A stretch of DNA of 64,000 nt. Origin: Talpa occidentalis. Its lineage: Eukaryota; Chordata; Mammalia; Eulipotyphla; Talpidae. How positions within the stretch are numbered: position 1 is the stretch's first letter; each line of letters opens with the position of its first letter. Under the pieces are notes generated by a model that saw only the letters and a program-made list of their open reading frames with translations, ran no database searches and was not told the DNA's origin. The translations under genes and the position numbers were made by a program. The stretch is from positions 67,997,106-68,061,105 of the forward strand of contig NW_023601104.1 in NCBI RefSeq assembly GCF_014898055.3. Reading direction: 5' to 3'. This document shows positions 47,921-58,885 of the stretch, in pieces.

Positions 47921-49384
47921 GTTAGTGTATTTTTTTAATTTCTTTAATCATCATACTGACTCTCTAAAGTTGGTATTATTCCTATTTCCTATGATGCAGT
48001 GTGTACAAACAGCTGGCATAGCCAGGTCTACAAGCAGTATAATTCTTAGTTTCACTCTGTTCTCATGCTATGGTTTTATTCATTATGAATGTCAGGCTTT
48101 GTCAGGAGTTTTCTTTAGCTCCAGTTTTAAGAACAAGACCATCCTTATTCAGGAATTTTTTTTCTTTCAGTGTGGATATCAAAGGTGTGCAGAGCTGATT
48201 ATGTAAGCTTATGGGACACATGAAATGGAATTTAATAGTAGGCAGGGTTATTCCCCCTGCTCATATTCCAGAAGTTCATTGAAAAGTCAGTTTCTCAAAT
48301 CTCAGAACTTATTTTTCTTGAAATTATTTTATACATGTTCTCTAGGCCAACCACACACACACACACCCCCGTTTTAATGCATACTGTAGCACTATGCATC
48401 GTAATGCTATTTCAGATACAATTAAATGATAGCTATCTCCTTTCCTCCTCCTTGCTCTTTGTCTAAGGACACCCATTTTTTTACAGGTCCCATTATCAGC
48501 ACATAGTAAAACATTTTAAACCTTTCTGCTTGGATTTAGGGAACAAAGGATAACTGCTATCCCATGTTCCAGAATCTGTCTCATCCTGCTAATAGGTAAT
48601 AATATATAGGTCATTCTTGGGATGCCATTTGGAACATTCAATGATATAGTCTGATTTTTTATTAATGGTCAAGGAATTTTCCTCTTATTCTTTTTATTTT
48701 TTCATTTTCTATGTATGTGATTCTTACATTGAAAAAGTATATAAATGAGAATATTTATTTCAATAATCTACCCTTAACCATAAGGCACATGAAGGCAGAA
48801 GAGAAAATTGTAAATAGTGGTTTTTCTCATGACCAGAGTATAAGGTAGATTCCATAACAGTACTCCATGATAGGAGTTAATCTGATGCAGGGTTTTATAT
48901 AAATATAAGTGTACATATTTTCCTGGAAAGGAATACCCTTTCAGGTATACAGAGGGATCTCAATCTCAGAAAGATTAAGATGCATTTATGTAAGATTTAT
49001 CATTATTCGTCTGAGACTCGTCATTATCTATGGAGTGTTGAGCCATCTTCATTGTGGAATCCTACCTATAGGAACCTATCAGCACTGGGTCCTGACAATA
49101 GATGTCCCAACTTCCTGTTTTCTAAGCCCTACACCTGAAAAAATCATCCACAAAAATCAAACATTCTTTTAGGTAGAGCCAAATATAGAGGATTCTATCA
49201 TGTTTGGCCTAAGTCAGTTAGTGAATAATTGACATTTTCAAAAAGAATGTTAACTTATTTGAAAAGTACTAGAAGCATCATTATTTTTTCAGCATGCCCC
49301 CAATAAACTTTGTGATTTCGTTTAGAATGTGATGATTAAAGGACTGTAAAGAAGGGGAATCTTTTTACCTAATTAAAGTAACAT

Positions 49385-49640
49385 TAATTTTCAACACTGT
49401 GAATCAGAGGTACACAATCACACCTACACCCCACTGAGTATCCATCATAGTCCATTGAGCCCCTCCTCACTTTCTTCTCTTCCTCCCCCTCTGGTAGATT
49501 CAGATCTAGTTGGATTTTAGGGTTTGTTATTAGTTTGGTTTTGTCTGACCCTTTGTTCTGTTTCTTCATATTCTACATATAAGTGACCCCATTTGATACT
49601 TGTCTTTCCCTAAGAATGGGAATTTGAAAGACTACCAGTT
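49385..49640 (-). mobile_element. L1 3' end fragment, probable
   Basis: TTCTTCATATTCTACATATA, AGTGACCCCATTTGATACTT and GTCTTTCCCTAAG near the right side match the reverse of the L1 ORF2 end and 3' UTR phrase AAATACCAAATGG...ATATGTGGAAT. The rest is 3' UTR-like. Boundaries are estimated. Confidence 0.55.
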
Positions 49641-49807
49641 AACCAAACTCCCCCGTGGCATGCCTCATCCTTACTTCTGGAAAGCTAAGGTACTTTACTT
49701 AGCTATTAACTGTTAAACTTGTTGCTGGTAGAAAAGCAAAAGGAGAAATAATGGACTTGATCATCACCTTGAAAGATAAAGTAACTGTAATGCCTGATGT
49801 ATTCTAA

Positions 49808-49990
49808 GTATTGTGTTCATAAATAAATGTGTCAGGTACTATACAAAATGCTCTACATACCTTATTGTATTATATCTTCACAAGAATCCAGTTTTAAACC
49901 CCGTTTTACAGAGAGTGAGACTGAACCCCCGAGCCTCATACCTAGTAAAAGAGAGGTGCCAGACCCCATCGTCCACCACAGTTGAGGTCA
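49808..49990 (-). mobile_element. MIR SINE relic
   Basis: Reverse MIR order: GTCAGGTACTATACAAAATG, TCTACATACCTTATTGTATT, ATCTTCACAAGAATCCAG, CCCGTTTTACAGAGAGTGAG, then CCTAGTAAAAGAGAGGTGCC. Confidence 0.6.
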
Positions 49991-51189
49991 GAGGTCTTAA
50001 TTTCCTGACAGCAGGAACTAATGGACAAAGAGTTGTCAAACAGAGCCAGATCTAATTTCAGCTAGCAACTTCCTTACAAAAGAAAAGTTCCCTTCACCAT
50101 AGTTTTTTCTGTCCTTGAAAGAAGAAGCTGCTTTTATAGGGTAAGAGTTCTAAAGAACTTCAGAGTAGAAAACTTGGGCATTAGAACAGGGATGAAGGAA
50201 AACTGAGACTTCAGAAAAGAAAGATTTCTTTTGGTTGTCATCTGTTCCTCAAATGTCATTCTAGAAAAGCGATCCCTCCCTGAATGGGTGGGTTCAGGGA
50301 GGACACATTGTGTTTCCCACTACAAGAATGATGCAAACCAGCTCATCTGTGTAAAATTGGCCTTGGCAGTGCTTCCGGGACCAATAAGACCTTGAGGAAT
50401 CTGCTGAGCCAATGCTGGTTGTGCAAGCAGTTGGCCTGAAAGCTGGGGTGTGTTTTGTACACCGAAGCTTTTATTCATTCCATCATTGCAAAAATATGCA
50501 AAGAAAGCTATGATTTTCTCATATCAATTGCTTCTTCCTCTTTTCCTTCTTCGCTCCAGGACTTTTCTATGAACAATTTCAAAAAAGAGACTGTTGACCT
50601 TGTATGCTCGAGAAGCCCTTAAGGCAATTGGGCCAGGGCCAAGCATGGCTGTGCACCACATGACTCAGTTACTGCACATCGTCTTTTCCCTCATACCCAG
50701 CCATAGTACCCACAGGCATCATTTGGAATCTTGAGGGATACTGAGGGTTAATATGACCTATGTTGTTGAACTTCTCTTTTTTCTTTTCTTAATCCCTCCT
50801 TGTGACACAAGAAGGCAGGAAATTATTTCTACCCAGCAAAGAGCGTATTTCACTGGGTAATATCTGACAGTGGTTGATGGAACTGATATTTTCCTGTTGA
50901 ATAAATAGAGCCCCTGGTCCTTTGAAAGAGGATTTGTTCCTTCCCCAACTTGAGTCTCTCTGGGGTGTTTTAAGTTCTCTCTTTTTTGAATTTGATTTGC
51001 CACCAATAAAAATTGTGTGCAATACCTGTCATCTTCTCTCTCTGCCCTGAATGCTTAGTACTCTGCTCCACATTGCGCCTTCAGCCAGGCCTCTCTCATC
51101 TTCAACAACTCTCATTGCTGATCCTGCAGGCATAAGTCATCTTTTGCCCTGTGTCTCTGATTTCCCTGACTGCTTTGACTTTCCCCCAT

Positions 51190-51256
51190 TTGTTGCTGTG
51201 ATTTCTGAACTGCATGTATCTGATTTGCCTTTTCCATGCCTCTGCCATGGCTGTAG
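51190..51256 (+). promoter_or_regulatory. TGC-rich, weak acceptor region of the microexon (probable SRRM4-type splicing enhancer)
   Basis: Five TGC triplets lie at 51194, 51211, 51226, 51237 and 51243, the last 14 nt before the exon. They interrupt the polypyrimidine tract, and the acceptor itself reads GCCATGGCTGTAG, with few pyrimidines. UGC motifs just upstream of a weak 3' splice site are the known signature of neural microexons activated by SRRM4 (nSR100). The site is seen in the sequence; the factor is inferred. Confidence 0.6.
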
Positions 51257-51286
51257 GATTTCTTTGTGAACAGTAACTCCAAGCAG
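51257..51286 (+). CDS. DAAM1: DAAM1 microexon, 10 residues (~657-666) in the FH2 linker
   Basis: This 30-nt exon encodes DFFVNSNSKQ, in phase 0 on both sides, so it can be skipped without changing frame. The acceptor CATGGCTGTAG is weak; the donor CAG|GTAAGT is ideal. It sits alone, 6.9 kb after one exon and 1.1 kb before the next. Human DAAM1 has, as I recall, an isoform lacking exactly these residues, and a neural DAAM1 microexon in the FH2 linker has been reported to tune actin assembly. The linker length sets how far apart the two halves of the FH2 ring can sit, so inclusion would alter nucleation and elongation rather than abolish them. It is too short for ORF-based gene finding. Confidence 0.93.
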
Positions 51287-52242
51287 GTAAGTGAGCTAAC
51301 CTCCTAAACCTTGCTTAATGTAACTCCTTGGCTCACTATAAGCTTGAAATTTCTTGGCTATCCCTCTTATTCCAATAGTATAATGCAATGCCTATATTAT
51401 TCCATGTTGGGATTCAACTCTTAACTGAATATGTAGGGGTGTACCTGAAATCTTAACCCAACTGGCTGTTGAAGTTGGACCACACAGGTTTCCTTATTAT
51501 AAATTCCATATTGTCTTTGTATCCTAAACTTACATAGTTCCAGAGTGCTTTGGTTCCTTACGTTCTTAAAATGCTATGATCCATTTTTAAAATTGATCCT
51601 GACCTCTATTTAAATCAAACTTGTTATTTATCAAGTCAGTCTACATTTTCACTTTGTGCAGCTTATTCAAACAGTATTTTATATAGAATTGTTTTATCCT
51701 TCTTCCACCATAAGTTATGACTCAACGTTATTGCTTACAGCTTTCTGAGCAGCAGCAGCATGCACGTTGTGCTTTGTTAATTCAAGGGATTGAGCTAATG
51801 CTTTGAGCTGCCCCCTCCCCGTTGTCCATCAGGCACCAGGGTAATGAAAGGTACCATCTGGGCTTTGAAGCTTCCTGTTGCTCGTAAAGACGTTTGGGAA
51901 GTTTCATTGTTCAGCTTTTTGAGTGCTCTGGATGCAAATGGTTCTGGGGTAAATGGACCCTGCAAATGGCCAGACTGGCCATGGCAAACCTCAGCTGAAC
52001 TTGATTCATCGTGACAGTTCTTCTGTCTGCTATCCATAGGGATTTGGGGGACAAAAGGAGGGCACCACTCACTGTTAATTTATGCACACTTAGCATCTTC
52101 AACTTAGAAGCCCTTTGTTCTTCCAAATAATGCTTTTTCAAATGTGGGTGGTCAGTTTTTCTTATTATTTCCCATTGTCAACTAGATTTTAGCCTTTGTT
52201 TTAATTCCTCGACTTCCCTACACTGCCCCCCATCTCAACTCT

Positions 52243-52290
<48 letters not shown>

Positions 52291-52368
52291 AAATACAAAG
52301 GGAAAGTGTATGTCTAAAGTCGGAATGTCCTTGTTTGGCTTGATGGATTTCTTTCATGCTCTTTATAG
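51287..52368 (+). other. DAAM1: Intron of 1.1 kb after the microexon
   Basis: It holds a (TG)12(GA)12 compound tract shortly before the next exon. No transposon or gene is recognised; the ORFs at 51795-52141 on the minus strand are unrecognised and likely chance. Confidence 0.8.
52244..52290 (+). repeat. (TG)12(GA)12 compound microsatellite near an exon
   Basis: Twelve TG units (52244-52267) pass into about twelve GA units, ending at 52290, 78 bp before the 52369 exon. In pre-mRNA this is a UG tract followed by a purine tract. Confidence 0.95.
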
Positions 52369-52475
52369 AAAGAAGCAGATGCCATTGATGACACACTGAG
52401 TTCCAAGCTTAAAGTCAAAGAGCTTTCGGTGATTGATGGTCGCAGAGCTCAGAATTGCAACATCCTTCTATCGAG
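52369..52475 (+). CDS. DAAM1: DAAM1 coding exon, residues ~667-702 (FH2 linker to knob)
   Basis: 107 nt, starting in phase 0 with [20 protein letters not shown] and ending NCNILLS plus two bases (AG) of a split Arg codon. The [11 protein letters not shown] motif is the FH2 actin-binding knob; its Ile falls at residue 698 in this reconstruction, matching the residue known from human DAAM1 mutants that lose actin assembly. The acceptor is GCTCTTTATAG. The donor GAG|GTATTG is poor at +4 to +6. Confidence 0.98.
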
Positions 52476-55400
52476 GTATTGTTGATGTTGAATAAACATT
52501 TCTATCGGGTCTGACTTTTCTGTCATGTTGCTCCAAACCGCATGTTTGTACTTGTTCTTTTAATGGTACTCGGCTGAGGTTCAGTTCCTCAGAATCTCTT
52601 CTATTTAAGGTGGTGCTTACTTTCTCTATTGGAATGTGTCGGAGCTGGTTGCCTACTTTGTTAACTTAAAAGGCAGAACATCCCATATCAATGTTTGTTT
52701 TTTTCCTCAGAGAGCCTGTAAAATGGCTCTTTACTTTATATGATTAATGTTCTTTGTTTCATTCTGCTTTCTAACTTTCTTATACTTTAAGGCTATATGA
52801 TTTCGTGCTCTTTTTTAGCATTTTTTTATGACTGAAAGGATATATAAATCTCAAATCTCAGTAAAAGCCTAATTTATCAATTCAGCCCTGTTCAGAAATC
52901 TTTCTCATTAATTAGTGAACATCACTAATTGAAAAGGAGAAAGGAAATTTGGGGGCTTGGAGTCTAATTGTAGCTTTAAGCTGTATGTCAGGTCATCCTG
53001 GACATTTCAAGTAGCTTTTCTGTGTCAAGCTCCTTCTTTTTCTCTAACAAGGGATTTTTCACATCAGGCAAAGATAACTAATGCTGAATCAGTAAATAAA
53101 GATGTAAAGAATCCCAAACTTTGGGGCTTTAAAAATAAGTCATATTGGTTCCATTCTGGAAACACTGTCATAAAACACATTGAGCCTGGTATAATGTGGC
53201 TTCTCTTTCAGGGAGGGTAAAGAGGGAAGGTCCTAGTCCTTGTTTTACAGATGATCTTAGAATGACTTTCTTTTAACACAAAGAGCTGCTGCTTGGTTTG
53301 CAACATAGAAGCTTGATTGTGAGCCAGATATATGTTACTTTAGGGAGCAAGTGTTTCTTTTAGTGAAAGAAATTGAAGCTTAGTGAGATCCCTGAATTTT
53401 AATACAGCTCATAAGGTAATGTGAACCATCCTGTTAACCTTTCATTTCTGCTTCTGACTGGAGGCTTTCTAAGTGGACAGGCCCTGTGCTGATTCCCACT
53501 TTTGCTCCCTAAACACATGTTCAGGAAGACACCATTGCAAGTAGCTTGAAGGTCTACTTATTTGGCTTTTTGGTGTATATAATTTGCTTTCTTACAATAT
53601 TTTTTTTTTACCAATAACGTTCCTAATGGCAAAAATAGGTAAAAATGTGGAGCAAGTTTTTTTTTTTTTTTAATTGTGGAATTTTTTCCTGTATTTTGTT
53701 TTTGTAGTCTAAAAGAAACACTTAAAATAATTTCTCAAAGAGAGTTAACTCTCTAAATTTCTACACTGTTTAAGTGCTCATAGGAGTAAAAATACTGATC
53801 CAGTTCTTTATAGACAGATTAGGCTTAGTACAAAATGACAATCAGAATAATTACACCAGTCATAGATAGGGTTTCAACTCTTTCTGGCAAATTTTCCATG
53901 CCATTACTGAAGGAATTATTTCATATTTGTGGTATGTAATTCCCTTGCTACTTCAAATGTGTCAGAAGCTAAGGTGACTTACAACTTGAATGTGTCCAAA
54001 CTCTCTAGAAGACTGGTTTAAGAATTTGCTCCTGTAAATTATCTATTAAAAGCCAATTTACGATAAGTGGTATTATAGTGAGTGTAATTAAAAAGTGTAT
54101 GTGCATAACAATGTAATATTGAGTCCCAGTTGACCTTATGATAATGGGGGCCTTATTGATCAGAGTCTAAAACCCTTTCTCCCACATGCTTTTCTGCTTG
54201 GTGGTCAATAGCTTTGCTCTTATCAGAAAAGCCTAGGACTGACATGTTACATGTGCTGTGGTAAAGCTAAAAGAAATTAACCAGATTTAATTTTAATTTA
54301 TATCTTATTTGGTTTTCTAACTTGGCAGCAGTTTGCCTTGCTTTTCTTCTCCCTTTCTCATTGGTAATGCATTACTGCACATAAAAGCAGCAAGAAAAAG
54401 GGGGAGAGAGATGGGAAAGTGTGCTGTGACTTTTTTCTTTGAGGGTTACCACTTGCTAGCTAGCATGTACTTGCCTGGCACCATCTGGGTGGCATAGGAT
54501 GTACCAGACTTGAGATAGCACTGGAGTCTTTAGGTGCTTAGGCTAATTGGAGAAGAAAAATGACACGGGTCAGGTGACTGCTGGGCAGTTCAGGGCTTTG
54601 ATTGGTCTGAACAGAACGGGAAAGGAGCCCAGCTCAGGGGCACCAGCAGGACTTACCAGAGAAAGTGGCTTCAAGGACCCACTTATGCATGGGCATAGGG
54701 GATAGCCAGCAGTCCCAAGGATACATGCAGTTGAAGCAGGGGCACTGGAGGAGTGGAGCCTGCTGCAGACAGTCATCACTTGGATTGAATGAGACCAAAC
54801 AAGAGAGCCTGCCCTCCATGTCTGGTGCCTTTGTAGGTGCTGAGTTAGCTCAGGGTCAAGCCATACCCATCTCATCTATAAAGCAGAGGTAAGGAAAGTT
54901 GCAGTCTTATATTGTACCTGTGAATTAGTCCTACATGTGGTAGCTGCTCAATTAGTTCCTTACCCACTACACTGAAAGAGTTAGTGGACCTTTGGTCTGG
55001 GGCACCTGCCCCAACCATGCCTAAAGATGAACAGACTATGAGAAGGAAAGCCCTTCCCCAGGGGCCAAGAAGGGGAGGAGTAGGTCAGGGTCACTTACAA
55101 CTCCTGGAAAGAGATGGCCTGGAAGGTGTCAGGTTGAAGCAGAAGCTCCAGGCGCCCAGGGCCCTGTCTTCCACAGACTTGAGAAGAAAATGGAATGGAT
55201 GGAAGGGACACTGAGATTGAGAACCCATTCCTTAGACCCCAGGCAGCATGAACGATAACTTTCCTACTGCATGTATATAGATGACATGTGGCAATTAAAA
55301 ATTCACTCTGCTTTATTCCCTAAAACAGACTTTCTAAAAAGAAAGAAACTTGGAAGCTGGCTTATATTGCAGAATGAATCCCCCTAAAATATACTTTTAT

Positions 55401-57269
55401 GAAGTGTTCTGCCATTCTCTTTTTCCAGATGCTCGCTTAACATGGCAGCTGGGGTTTAGTAAACCACAAAAAGCTACTTTAAAGTAGGTGGATTTGGCTT
55501 AAATCCACAGAAGCTGAGCTAAGGCTGATATAGCCATCCATCCTTAACTTACTTTAATTACGCCTGGATGTTCCAATTCTCTGGCAAATTTTTGAAATAC
55601 TTGAGTGGAGCAAGGTAGACTTAAATACTATTTTAAATGGCCAGTTTGTTTCCTGCCTTGTAAAGAAAAGTGAAGTGGAAGTCTCAAAAGTTGCCACCCT
55701 CCAGCACACCAGAGCACTGCCAAGCTTTAAAAGCAATTAAAAGGTTAGAATTGGTAAGGTCCTTAAATTACAGAGATTACTGACTCATTCTCTGGATGAC
55801 AGATGATACTAAGCACTCGGCAACCTATAGAAATATCCTGGAGGGCCACGTACCCTTCTCCTCTTTCCCCAGGGGTCCAGTTTCTTTGTCTGTTCCAACA
55901 GGCCACGTGCAAGGCGGCACGATGACAGGTAGGTTTTCTTAAGTACTCTCCATTAAAGTCTTGAGTCGCTTTGTGGGCCACATTAACAGAAACCAAAATT
56001 GTTATGAATTAGAGCTCATGTTTAGTCCAGACGGCCTCTGGGGGTTGAGGAGCATAAATATATACAATTTCAAAAGCAAGAAGTTCTGCACTCCATATGG
56101 GGAGCTAATGAAATGCAAATCTGATACTTCAAGTATTGTTCTCACTCTGATTTTCAACTCCTTTTCTTTTAAATGCAAAACAGAAGGACTGAACAGAACT
56201 ACACCATAAAGTGGTTTCATCAGCTCAGTGTGAGAAGGACACAGAGCTAATTTATTTTTTTTTCCTTACAAACAGAGATTTTTCTCATGATGACTGTTTA
56301 GGTTTCCACAGCCTGTTAGTTTCCATTTGTGGTAGTTAAAGCCTCCCCTAGTGTTCCTCCACTTCAGCCCTCCATGCTGCACCAGGGTGTCTGTCCTTGG
56401 TTGACTGAAGAGCCTTTAGGGTCCTGTCGGCTAGGGCTGCCCAGCCTGCATAGTGGAGACCCTGATGCCAGGATGCGGTTCTTCCCGCCATATTGCTCCA
56501 TGCCAAAGTGGCTACATTGTTCTACTTGTTGTGGGTTTTTCACCATATGTCTGGTGAGCATGTTCCTGGGGTATTGATTGTCCTCAGAATGACTAAAGCC
56601 ATTTGGAGAAGTCTGCCCCAGATCAAATTGCTGTCCACAGCCTGGAAATTGGTACTAGCTGACCCTGTCAAGCATGAACAGTTTGGCATGTTGCTCTGAT
56701 GAAAATGGTATTGGTATAGTAGTTTGCCTAAATTTGTTCCTTCCCTTTCCTATTATCAGCACTTGAAACAACGTTCAGCTTAAATAACAAGATAGATGGT
56801 TTTAACAAGATCAAAATCTAGGGAGAAGGACGAATCAGAGGTGTTCTGAGTGGGACATGACTCACCCCAGATCCACCCCTGATTCATTCCTCCTTCTAGG
56901 GCTTTTGGGTCCAGCTCTCTCATCTCCCCTCTCCTTTACATGGGACAACTGGGGTGACCATGTGTGCCTTATTTGCCCTTGTTCATTCTCCCAAATATTA
57001 GCACCATCTTTCAAATAAGAATGTGTTTTCTCATTCTTTTTTAATACTCCCAGGCCTGTAGATGTATGCAGAGAGGAAACTGGTGAAATGATGTCTGTGA
57101 GATTGCTTGGGGAGGTGTTCATAATAACCCTGCTAGGCACTGTTCTGTGATCAGATATCTGCCATGAATCTCACGGTCACATGGGTACTGCTGCTTGCTT
57201 CTTTTCCAGTGTGGAAAGGCTGCCATGTAGAGCATCCATGTGGTTTATCGAGCCCTTTCTTTAGCTGCT

Positions 57270-57470
57270 CACTATGCTCAATCCCTTATGTACATTATTT
57301 CACTTTATCACACACATGCAAAATTATTCTTATGCATTCTTATTATCCCTGTTTTATAGATGAGGAAACAGGCTTAAGAAAAATTTTTTCCAAAGTCACA
57401 CTGACCAGGAATTGCTAAAGTCAGAACTGAGGCCCAGCCTCTTTGATGCCAAAGCCCCTCCTTCGAACAT
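57270..57470 (-). mobile_element. MIR SINE relic
   Basis: Reverse MIR order is plain: TTATGTACATTATTTCACTT, TTATTATCCCTGTTTTATAG, ATGAGGAAACAGGCTTAAGA, CCAAAGTCACACTGACCAGG and AGTCAGAACTGAGGCCCAGC. Confidence 0.7.
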
Positions 57471-58083
57471 TACATCTTGTTCTGTATTTGTGTGTTTATG
57501 GCTTTAGCTTTAGTCCTAAATATGATTCTCTTGAAGATCACAAACTAGAAGAATAGATAAATGAGTTTAATATGCCATAGTTGTGGTGGCTTATCAGGAA
57601 GTAAGGTTTTTAAAAGAAGTCTGGGTCTAATGCTCATAAATAGAAGAGAATGATTCTATTGTACAGGTAATAATCTGATTAGGATTTTTTTGCCATGGTT
57701 AAGACTTTTGGTTGTGTCCAGTAAAAACATTTTTATATGTATATTTTGATTTCATGACTTTTTACAGTCAACCCTCTGTTATTCTGACATAATTTAAAAG
57801 TAAATCGTTTGAATTTATGGTTTTTGCTTAATTCCTTCCTTATAAGATACTAAGTAGCTATATTTGTAAAAAATATTTGAGGTTAGCAATCATGAGTCTT
57901 GGGTTTGTGATAGATACTGCTGCTTTCTCTATGTTGGGGCAAAACACTCAGCCATTCTGTACCTCAGTTTCCTCTTCTGTTAAAGTGCAATTATTTTCAA
58001 GCTCAATTGAAATATGTAAAAAAAAAACCCTCAATTATTAAGTTCCTATACATTATATGTTGTGTATTAACTATTCAATTTTT

Positions 58084-58341
58084 TTTTAAGATTTATTTAT
58101 ACAAGAACTGGGGTACAGGTCAGAGGCATGGGAGGGTGAGAGAATTCACCAGAGACAGAGTGGGGAGCAGAACAGGCAGACGGACCAAAGACACTGCTGA
58201 GGGGAGTAGCAGGCGAGGCAGGAGAGGTCTGCCGCGCCATGTGGGTTTCTCCCTGGCCAGCCGGGAATCGAACCCACATTGCAGAGACTGCAGACAGCTT
58301 CACAGTGCGATGCTCAACCCACTGTGCCACCAGGGAGGCCC
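58084..58341 (-). mobile_element. tRNA-derived T+ SINE, subfamily A, full length
   Basis: Reverse orientation, with tail at 58084 (TTTTAAGATTTATTTATACA) and head ending GCCACCAGGGAGGCC at 58341. A perfect 16-bp target duplication, TAACTATTCAATTTTT, lies at 58068-58083 and 58342-58357. ORFs on both strands over it are SINE readings. Confidence 0.93.
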
Positions 58342-58800
58342 TAACTATTCAATTTTTAATAGTAACAGGGATTCTAATTTTCTCAAAATTCATCTTTGAT
58401 CTGACTGCAAACTTTAAGCAAATCTGAACTCTAAGTTAAGAATTTAGTTTTTTACCTGCAATTCATGGACATTATAGATATAAAAGAAAAATGGTCATAT
58501 ATGGGTATTTTCCTTGTTTCTCATCTTCCGATCCCTCATTTAAGGAAACTAAATCCTAGAACATAACATCTTTGTTCTCTGTGTCAGAAGAGCATTACAA
58601 AGCCTCAAAAGAATGTTAAAGCAGTTTCAAAATACTATTTTTAGGAGCAATATTATCAGGAAATAAGCTTTCACTAAGAGATTTTGAGAAAAACGGTACT
58701 GGAAAAGTAGCAGCTGAAGTAGCAAAATAAATCATCTTGTTTTAAATTTTAATACTTAAACCGGTATTGTTGACAACAAAATTAAATATTTTTTCTCCAG

Positions 58801-58885
58801 GTTGAAGTTATCCAATGATGAAATCAAACGGGCTATTCTAACAATGGATGAGCAGGAAGATCTGCCCAAGGACATGTTGGAACAG
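58801..58885 (+). CDS. DAAM1: DAAM1 coding exon, residues ~702-730 (FH2)
   Basis: 85 nt: one base completes the split Arg codon, then 28 codons [20 protein letters not shown] to DMLEQ, ending in phase 0. This is helical FH2 core following the knob. The acceptor is TTTTTTCTCCAG and the donor CAG|GTGAGC. Confidence 0.98.

Larger units (their letters stand above)
44374..51256 (+). other. DAAM1: Intron of 6.9 kb before the microexon
   Basis: It contains a GA-rich tract (44541-44600), two SINEs (45175 and 47632), a pyrimidine tract (46021-46133), an L1-like 3' end on the minus strand (49385-49640) and a MIR (49808-49990). The last 200 bp are pyrimidine- and TGC-rich and likely regulate the microexon. 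No gene is seen. The stretches 46140-47590 and 47940-49380 hold nothing I can name. Confidence 0.85.
52476..58800 (+). other. DAAM1: Intron of 6.3 kb
   Basis: It contains a MIR-like stretch at 57270-57470 and a SINE at 58084. Most of it (52480-57260) is unique-looking sequence in which I recognise no element and no gene; the ORFs around 54570-55214 resemble nothing known to me. Confidence 0.8.

Noticed and set aside
54570..55214. Cluster of ORFs on both strands as a possible intronic gene
   Set aside because: No recognisable protein, and no splice-consistent chain or poly(A) signal arrangement that would support a gene.
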